In this document: piece after piece, positions 1 through 4,570 of the stretch
Layout of the letters: every line of letters begins with the position of its first letter
Numbering within the stretch: the stretch's first letter is position 1
DNA from: DAIDJM01 sp964250215
Lineage (GTDB): Bacteria > Pseudomonadota > Alphaproteobacteria > Acetobacterales > Acetobacteraceae
Direction of reading: 5' to 3'
Assembly: GCA_964250215.1 (NCBI GenBank)
Contig: CAXUEX010000147.1
Location: 1-6,731 of the forward strand
Length of the DNA: 6,731 nucleotides
The notes under the pieces: generated by a model
Told to the model about the DNA's origin: nothing
The model's database searches: none
What the model saw: the letters and a program-made list of their open reading frames with translations, nothing else
Made by a program: the position numbers and the translations under genes

Positions 1-110
1 GCAACATCGGCACACATCGCGTCAGCGCGCCGATGAAGTTGCTCGACAAAACAATGAGCTGGAGCGTGACCGGCACCGATGTCCGATGCAATTAGAGCCG
101 GTCACGCTCT
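1..110. repeat. Two-hairpin palindromic intergenic element (REP/BIME-like)
   Basis: Two inverted repeats sit side by side. The first pairs 1-11 (gcaac then atcggc) with 29-42 (gccgat, a 3-base bulge gaa, then gttgc). The second pairs 62-74 (gagcgtgaccggc) with 97-109 (gccggtcacgctc), a perfect 13-base stem around a 22-base loop. Between them a short GCTC/GAGC pair (41-44, 56-59) flanks an A-rich stretch. No convincing reading frame covers the region. It lies just past the 3' end of the DUF427 gene. Read on that gene's strand, the 13-base stem is followed within a few bases by a T-rich run (complement of acaaaacaa, 46-54), so it could also help end the clpA-DUF427 transcript. The layout resembles dispersed palindromic elements common between alphaproteobacterial genes. 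That it is repeated elsewhere is inferred, because only one copy is visible. The first hairpin may be cut by the window edge. Confidence 0.6.
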
Positions 111-121
111 AGACTAGTTGC

Positions 122-403
122 TCAAGGGGCGATTTTCACGCCTTTCCAGAAGGCAACTCGGTTTTTGATTTCGGCGGCGGCTTGTTTTGGTTCGGGGTAG
201 AACCAGGCGGCGTCAGGGTTTTCGTGGCCGTTCACTGCCAGCGTGTAGTAGGAGGCGGTGCCCTTCCAGGGGCAGACCGTGTGGTGCGAACTTTCTTTCA
301 GGTATTCACGCTGCACGGCGGAGTCCGGGAAGTAGGCGTTGCCTTCGACGGTGACGATGTCGTCGCTTTCGGCAATCACGGCGCCGTTCCAGGTGGCTTT
401 CAC
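122..403 (-). CDS. DUF427 domain protein, function unknown
   Basis: A 93-residue protein that looks like a complete single-domain DUF427 member (Pfam PF04248). The family features I recognise are the opening KATWNG, the central CPWKGTASYYTLAVNG (about residues 44-59) and the ending AWFYPEPKQAAAEIKNRVAF (about 66-85). There is no signal peptide or membrane segment, so it is probably cytoplasmic. The start is a GTG at 403-401 overlapping the clpA TGA stop (GTGA, four bases). A GGAG ribosome binding site lies eight bases upstream inside the clpA coding end, and the encoded length matches the family. The open frame extends further upstream to 652, but that part is arginine-rich out-of-frame clpA sequence and is not real. 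The overlap indicates co-transcription and translational coupling with clpA. The biochemical role of DUF427 is not established, and its place behind clpS-clpA only hints at a link to proteolysis or stress. Confidence 0.9.
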   Translation of the reverse strand: MKATWNGAVIAESDDIVTVEGNAYFPDSAVQREYLKESSHHTVCPWKGTASYYTLAVNGHENPDAAWFYPEPKQAAAEIKNRVAFWKGVKIAP

Positions 404-2745
404 TCGACAATCTCCGGTTCGCGTTCGGCCGCGCCTTCGCCGCCGTCCTCGGGCTTGGAAAGTGCGGGTTTGGTGGCTTCGGCAAATTCGAAATCGAGTT
501 TGCCTTCCTTCACGCCCACCTTCACCGCACCACCATGCGCCAGGCGACCGAACAGCAATTCTTCCGCCAGCGGCTTCTTGATGTGTTCCTGGATGACGCG
601 GGCGAGCGGTCGCGCGCCATACAGCCGGTCGTAGCCGCGTTCGGCAAGCCATTCCTTGGCGGCCGAACTCAGCTCGATGGTGACGTTGCGGTCGGCGAGC
701 TGGGCTTCGAGCTGCATGACGAATTTTTCCACCACGCTGCCGACCACTTCCGGCGTGAGGCCGGCGAAGGTGATGATGGCATCCAGGCGGTTGCGGAATT
801 CAGGCGTGAACAGGCGCTTGATCGCTTCCTCGTCCTCGCCTTCCCGCGCTACGCGGCCGAAACCGATCGCTTCTTTGGCGAGATCGCTGGCGCCGGCATT
901 GGTGGTCATGATCAGGATCACGTTGCGGAAATCGACGATTTTGCCGTTGTGATCGGTGAGCTTCCCGTGGTCCATGACCTGCAGCAGGATGTTGAAAAGA
1001 TCCTGGTGCGCCTTTTCGATCTCGTCGAGCAGCAACACGGCGTGCGGGTGCTGATCCACCGCGTCTGTCAGCAAACCGCCCTGATCGAACCCCACGTAGC
1101 CGGGCGGCGCACCGATCAGCCGGCTGATGCTGTGGCGCTCCATGTATTCCGACATGTCGAAGCGAATCAGCTCGATGCCTAGCGTGGAGGCGAGCTGGCG
1201 CGCGACTTCGGTTTTGCCGACGCCGGTGGGGCCGCTGAACAGATAATTGCCGATCGGCTTTTCCGGATCGCGCAGGCCGGCGCGGCTGAGCTTGATCGCG
1301 GCGGATAGTGCCTCGATGGCCCGATCCTGGCCGAACACCATGGATTTCAGGTCGCGTTCCAGGTTGCGCAGCGTCTCCTTGTCGTCGGCGCTGACGCTTT
1401 TTGGTGGAATGCGGGCGATCTTGGCGACGATCTCCTCGACATCGCGGAGCGTGACCGTGCGGCGGCGCTTGTTCTCCGGCAGCAACATCCGGCTGGCGCC
1501 TACCTCGTCGATCACGTCGATCGCCTTGTCGGGCAGCTTGCGGTCATTGATGTATTTGGCCGAGAGTTCGACGGCGGCGCGGATCGCCTCGTCGGTGTAG
1601 CGCACTTTATGATGTTTTTCGTAGTTGGTCTTAAGCCCCTTCAGGATCTTCACCGTGTCCTCAACGGAGGGTTCGTTCACGTCGATCTTCTGAAAGCGGC
1701 GGACCAGGGCGCGGTCCTTCTCGAAGTAGTTGCGGAATTCCTTGTAAGTGGTGCTGCCGATGCAGCGCAGCGTGCCGCTGGCCAGCGCGGGCTTGAGCAG
1801 ATTGCTCGCGTCCATCGCCCCGCCACTGGTGGCACCCGCGCCGATCACGGTGTGGATTTCGTCGATGAACAGCACCGCGCCGGCCTGGCCCTCCAGCTCC
1901 GTCACCACGGCCTTCAAGCGTTCCTCGAAATCGCCGCGGTAGCGCGTACCGGCCAGCAGCGCGCCCATGTCGAGCGCATAGATCGTCGATTTGGCGAGCA
2001 CTTCCGGCACGTCGCCTTCCACGATGCGCTTGGCCAACCCCTCGGCGATCGCGGTTTTGCCGACGCCGGGATCGCCCACGTAGAGCGGGTTGTTCTTGGT
2101 GCGGCGGCAGAGAATCTGGATGGTGCGTTCGATTTCGGTCTCGCGCCCGATCAGCGGATCGATCTTGCCGGCGTTGGCCTTCTTGTTGAGGTTCACGCAA
2201 TAGGTGCTGAGTGCGTCCTGATTGCGGCGACTGGGTTTTTCCTCGCGTTCGTTTTCGCCGTGCGCATCGGGGCTTGCATTGGCCTGGCTGGGGCGCTGGC
2301 TGCCGCGGCCGGGGGCCTTGGCGATTCCGTGGCTGATGAAATTCACCGCATCGAGCCGGGTCATGTCCTGCAACTGCAGGAAATAGACGGCGTGGCTTTC
2401 GCGCTCGCTGAACAGCGCGACCAGCACGTTGGCGCCGGTGACTTCGTCGCGGCCGGAGCTTTGCACATGGATGGCGGCGCGCTGCACCACGCGCTGGAAA
2501 CCGGCCGTGGGCTTGGGTTCGGCGGCACGGTCGGTAGTGAGGCCGGAGAGATCCTTGTCGAGGAACTCGGTGAGATCCTGGCGCAGCTTGTCGAGATCGA
2601 CGCCGCAGGCGCGCAGTACAGTGGCGGCGTCGCCATCGTCGGCCAAGCCCAGCAGCAGGTGTTCCAGGGTGGCGTATTCGTGGCGGCGGTCGCTGGCGAA
2701 GGACAGCGAGCGGTGCAGGGTCTGTTCCAGGTTTCTCGACAGCAT
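400..2745 (-). CDS. clpA: ATP-dependent Clp protease ATP-binding subunit ClpA
   Basis: A 781-residue Hsp100/AAA+ unfoldase that forms hexamers, unfolds substrates and threads them into ClpP in the cytoplasm. Residues 1-145 are the Clp N-domain, the docking site for ClpS. Residues 146-180 are a polar linker. The D1 ATPase has Walker A GDPGVGKT (224-231), pore loop GTRYRG (266-271), Walker B VLFIDE (D295, E296), sensor-1 region STT (331-333) and arginine fingers R349/R350. The D2 ATPase has Walker A GPTGVGKT (505-512), pore loop GYVG (549-552), Walker B LLLDE (D574, E575), sensor 1 TTN (614-616), arginine finger near R651-R653 and sensor 2 GAR (710-712). The ClpP-binding loop IGFG is at 627-630, which separates ClpA from the non-protease ClpB. 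The protein ends in an acidic tail of about 25 residues. The ATG at 2745 has AAGGAG nine bases upstream (2760-2755). Length and all motifs are intact. No clear promoter was seen in the 176 bases upstream, so transcription may come from clpS. Confidence 0.98.
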   Translation of the reverse strand: MLSRNLEQTLHRSLSFASDRRHEYATLEHLLLGLADDGDAATVLRACGVDLDKLRQDLTEFLDKDLSGLTTDRAAEPKPTAGFQRVVQRAAIHVQSSGRDEVTGANVLVALFSERESHAVYFLQLQDMTRLDAVNFISHGIAKAPGRGSQRPSQANASPDAHGENEREEKPSRRNQDALSTYCVNLNKKANAGKIDPLIGRETEIERTIQILCRRTKNNPLYVGDPGVGKTAIAEGLAKRIVEGDVPEVLAKSTIYALDMGALLAGTRYRGDFEERLKAVVTELEGQAGAVLFIDEIHTVIGAGATSGGAMDASNLLKPALASGTLRCIGSTTYKEFRNYFEKDRALVRRFQKIDVNEPSVEDTVKILKGLKTNYEKHHKVRYTDEAIRAAVELSAKYINDRKLPDKAIDVIDEVGASRMLLPENKRRRTVTLRDVEEIVAKIARIPPKSVSADDKETLRNLERDLKSMVFGQDRAIEALSAAIKLSRAGLRDPEKPIGNYLFSGPTGVGKTEVARQLASTLGIELIRFDMSEYMERHSISRLIGAPPGYVGFDQGGLLTDAVDQHPHAVLLLDEIEKAHQDLFNILLQVMDHGKLTDHNGKIVDFRNVILIMTTNAGASDLAKEAIGFGRVAREGEDEEAIKRLFTPEFRNRLDAIITFAGLTPEVVGSVVEKFVMQLEAQLADRNVTIELSSAAKEWLAERGYDRLYGARPLARVIQEHIKKPLAEELLFGRLAHGGAVKVGVKEGKLDFEFAEATKPALSKPEDGGEGAAEREPEIVE

Positions 2746-2921
2746 GGCGGGACGCTCCTTCGCGTCAGGGGCCGATCCCTTGGTCCCTCGCGAAACGCAG
2801 GATGTGGGCAGATCGTGGCGCCGGCATAGTGAAATCGTATTCAGGGCACCGGTTCGCCACAGATGTAGGCAACCGCCGGGCCGGCGCTAACCCCCTGCCC
2901 ATGTCACAGCCGGCGGGGCAG
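2746..2921. other. clpS-clpA intergenic region with two GC-rich hairpins
   Basis: This 176-base spacer holds two short inverted repeats close to the clpS stop. CTGCCC (2895-2900) pairs with GGGCAG (2916-2921). CGCCGG (2874-2879) pairs with CCGGCG (2881-2886) around a single G. Neither is followed by a T-run on the minus strand, so they do not look like a full intrinsic terminator. They could slow the polymerase, mark an mRNA processing site, or stabilise the clpS end of the transcript. The clpA ribosome binding site (AAGGAG) occupies 2755-2760. I found no convincing sigma-70 or heat-shock promoter hexamers. Confidence 0.4.
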
Positions 2922-3242
2922 CTACTCCTTCTCGATGGTGCATTGCAGGGGGTGCTGGTTCTGGCGCGCCAGGTCCATCACCTGCGTCACCTTCGTCTCG
3001 GCCACTTCGTAGGTATATACGCCGCAGACGCCGACGCCGCGGCGGTGCACGTGCAGCATGATGCGCGTGGCCTCCTCGCGCGATTTCTGGAAGAAGCGTT
3101 CCAGCACGTGCACGACGAATTCCATGGGCGTGTAGTCGTCGTTCAGCATGAGCACCTTGTACATGGCCGGCTTGCGGGTTTTCGGCCGGGCGCGGACGAC
3201 CACGCCGGTGTTGGGATTTTCATTGTCGCGCTTGTCGCTCAT
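2922..3242 (-). CDS. clpS: ATP-dependent Clp protease adaptor ClpS
   Basis: A 106-residue adaptor that recognises N-degron substrates (bulky hydrophobic N-terminal residues) and delivers them to the ClpA N-domain. After a flexible polar N-terminal tail (about 1-27) comes the folded ClpS core. The binding-pocket residues I can see are N34, D35, D36, T38, M40 (specificity gatekeeper) and H66; these fall at the same numbers as I recall for the E. coli protein. The core runs through LMLNDDYTPMEFVVHVLERF (31-50) and HVHRRGVGVCGVYTYEVAE (64-82). The ATG at 3242 is the only sensible start: the tail begins MSDKR as in many homologues, and the frame upstream holds no other ATG. The ribosome binding site is poor (CAGG one base before the ATG). 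On the minus strand a TATCAT hexamer at 3274-3269 could be a -10 element, with only a weak -35 match 18 bases upstream. clpA follows 176 bases downstream on the same strand. Confidence 0.96.
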   Translation of the reverse strand: MSDKRDNENPNTGVVVRARPKTRKPAMYKVLMLNDDYTPMEFVVHVLERFFQKSREEATRIMLHVHRRGVGVCGVYTYEVAETKVTQVMDLARQNQHPLQCTIEKE

Positions 3243-3289
3243 GCCTGGCTGCCGGGTACGGGAGGACGATGATATCGGAAGCGCGAAGG

Positions 3290-3310
3290 CAGTTGCCAGT
3301 TGCCAGTTGC
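3290..3310. repeat. Three tandem copies of the heptamer CAGTTGC
   Basis: Three perfect head-to-tail copies of CAGTTGC occupy 3290-3296, 3297-3303 and 3304-3310, in the divergent region between clpS and the carboxypeptidase gene. The block lies about 50 bases upstream of the clpS start, where a clpS promoter would be expected. Copy number could vary by slippage. It may be incidental or part of a regulatory site. Confidence 0.7.
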
Positions 3311-3388
3311 CGGGTGCCCCCGGCCGGCAGCCACGCAGGGTGGTGGAGCCGGGGCTGATGGAAGTGTGATCGGGCGGCTTTATGCTGC

Positions 3389-3488
3389 NNNNNNNNNNNN
3401 NNNNNNNNNNNNNNNNNNNNNNNNNNNNNNNNNNNNNNNNNNNNNNNNNNNNNNNNNNNNNNNNNNNNNNNNNNNNNNNNNNNNNNNN
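3389..3488. other. Assembly gap of exactly 100 N
   Basis: Exactly 100 unresolved bases. A round 100 is a common placeholder for a scaffold gap of unknown true length. The gap removes the start codon and most of the signal peptide of the carboxypeptidase gene and probably its ribosome binding site and promoter. The distance between clpS and that gene therefore cannot be read from this sequence. Confidence 0.97.
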
Positions 3489-4513
3489 TGCTGATCGTGA
3501 TGTCGCCCGTTGTGGCGCACGCGCAGGTGGGCTCGTACCGCTACGCGTCCATCGTGGTGGACGATGCCAGCGGCCGGGTGACGGAGGCGGTGAACGCGGA
3601 CGAGTCGCGGTATCCGGCGAGCCTGACGAAGCTGATGACGCTGTATATGGCATTCGAGGCGATGCGGACCGGCCGGCTGGCGCTGAACGAGGCGGTGCCG
3701 ATTTCGGTCCATGCGGCTTCGATGGAACCGACCAAGCTTGGGCTGCTGCCGGGCGCCGTGATCACTGTGCAGGAAGCGATCCTGGCGATCGTGACGAAAT
3801 CGGCAAACGACGCGGCCTGCGCGCTGGGCGAGCGGATCGGCGGCGACGAGGAGCGGTTCGCGCAGATAATGACGCTGCGGGCGCGGGCGCTGGGCATGAC
3901 GCATAGCACGTTCCGCAACGCATCGGGCCTGCCCGATCCGGGGCAGACCACCACGGCGCGCGACCTGGCGGTGCTGGCGCATCACCTTATCGAGGATTTC
4001 CCTGACCAGTACCATTACTTCAGCGTGGCGGAGTTCTATTTCCGCGGCCGGGTGATCCCGAACCACGACCGGATGCTGACCGACTACGAAGGCGCGGACG
4101 GGCTGAAGACCGGCTACACGATCGCCGCCGGCCACAATCTGGTGACTTCGGCCAAGCGCGGGAACGTGCGGCTGATCGGCGTGGTGATGGGGGCAGCGAG
4201 CAACACCGAGCGCGACGTGCACATGGCGTCGCTGCTGGATGACGGGTTCGAGCAGATGGGCGTGCCGGTGGTGCGGCGGCCGGTAGCGCGGATGCACCTG
4301 GCCTCGCTGATCGCCTCGGCCGAGGCGGCGACGCTGCATCCGCGGTTCACGGTGCCGCGGCATGGGCATGGTGCGCATGGGCGGGGCGTGATGGTGGCGC
4401 ATCGCGGCGGCGGCTTGACGCTGCATGCGACGCTGGCGGTGGCGCATGGGCACACGCATGGCTGCGGTCGGCACCACTGCCTGTATGCAAGCCGGGAAGC
4501 GCAGAGGACCTGA
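3489..4513 (+). CDS. D-alanyl-D-alanine carboxypeptidase (peptidase S11, PBP5/6-like), 5' end lost in gap
   Basis: A serine D,D-carboxypeptidase that removes the terminal D-Ala of peptidoglycan pentapeptides in the periplasm. Numbering from the GTG at 3497, the three active-site motifs are intact: S-L-T-K (S42 to K45), S-A-N (102-104) and K-T-G (204-206). Spacing is normal, with the family stretch NASGLPDPGQ (141-150) between the last two. The in-frame residues just after the gap read L-I-V-M-S-P-V-V-A-H-A-Q. That is the end of a signal peptide with a likely cut after AHA, so the GTG at 3497 and ATG at 3500 are not true starts; translation must begin in or before the gap. The catalytic domain ends near residue 257. 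The remaining 80 residues match neither the PBP5 C-terminal domain nor a SPOR domain, as far as I can see. Instead there is a His-rich tail with 11 His and 2 Cys in residues 281-328. alaS follows 57 bases downstream on the same strand. Confidence 0.93.
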
Positions 4514-4539
4514 GCCGCTCTCGGGCTAATGGCCTTTTC

Positions 4540-4554
4540 CAGGCCTGAGGCCTG
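4540..4554. promoter_or_regulatory. Palindrome CAGGCCT-G-AGGCCTG upstream of alaS
   Basis: A perfect 7-base inverted repeat around one central base, ending 16 bases before the alaS ATG and just upstream of its weak ribosome binding site (AGGTG, 4559-4563). In E. coli, AlaRS represses its own gene by binding a palindrome at the alaS promoter. A similar operator, or an RNA hairpin modulating translation, is possible here. It might equally be a small terminator-like stem after the carboxypeptidase gene, but no T-run follows. The role is inferred; the palindrome itself is plain in the sequence. Confidence 0.4.
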
Positions 4555-4570
4555 CGCTAGGTGCTGGGAC

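Noticed and set aside
404..652. N-terminal extension of the DUF427 frame
   Set aside because: It is arginine-rich sequence overlapping the clpA coding end in another frame. The GTG at 403 has a good ribosome binding site and gives the family length.
1609..2829. A 406-codon open frame on the plus strand opposite clpA
   Set aside because: It is low-complexity Ala, Gly, Val and Asp-rich text without motifs, antisense to the intact clpA N-domain and D1.
3269..3358. A 29-codon plus-strand small ORF after a GGGAGG sequence, as a possible leader peptide
   Set aside because: The spacing from GGGAGG to the ATG is only three bases, the peptide has no regulatory codon run, and it crosses the heptamer repeats. 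Support is insufficient.
3243..3653. Extension of the clpS frame upstream through the gap
   Set aside because: The extra residues include translated N and antisense carboxypeptidase sequence. The MSDKR start at 3242 gives a normal ClpS with the pocket residues at the expected numbers.
4511..4540. Possible terminator after the carboxypeptidase stop (AGCC...GGCT stem, then ccttttcc)
   Set aside because: The stem is only four bases and the T-run is short and interrupted, so it is not convincing as an intrinsic terminator.
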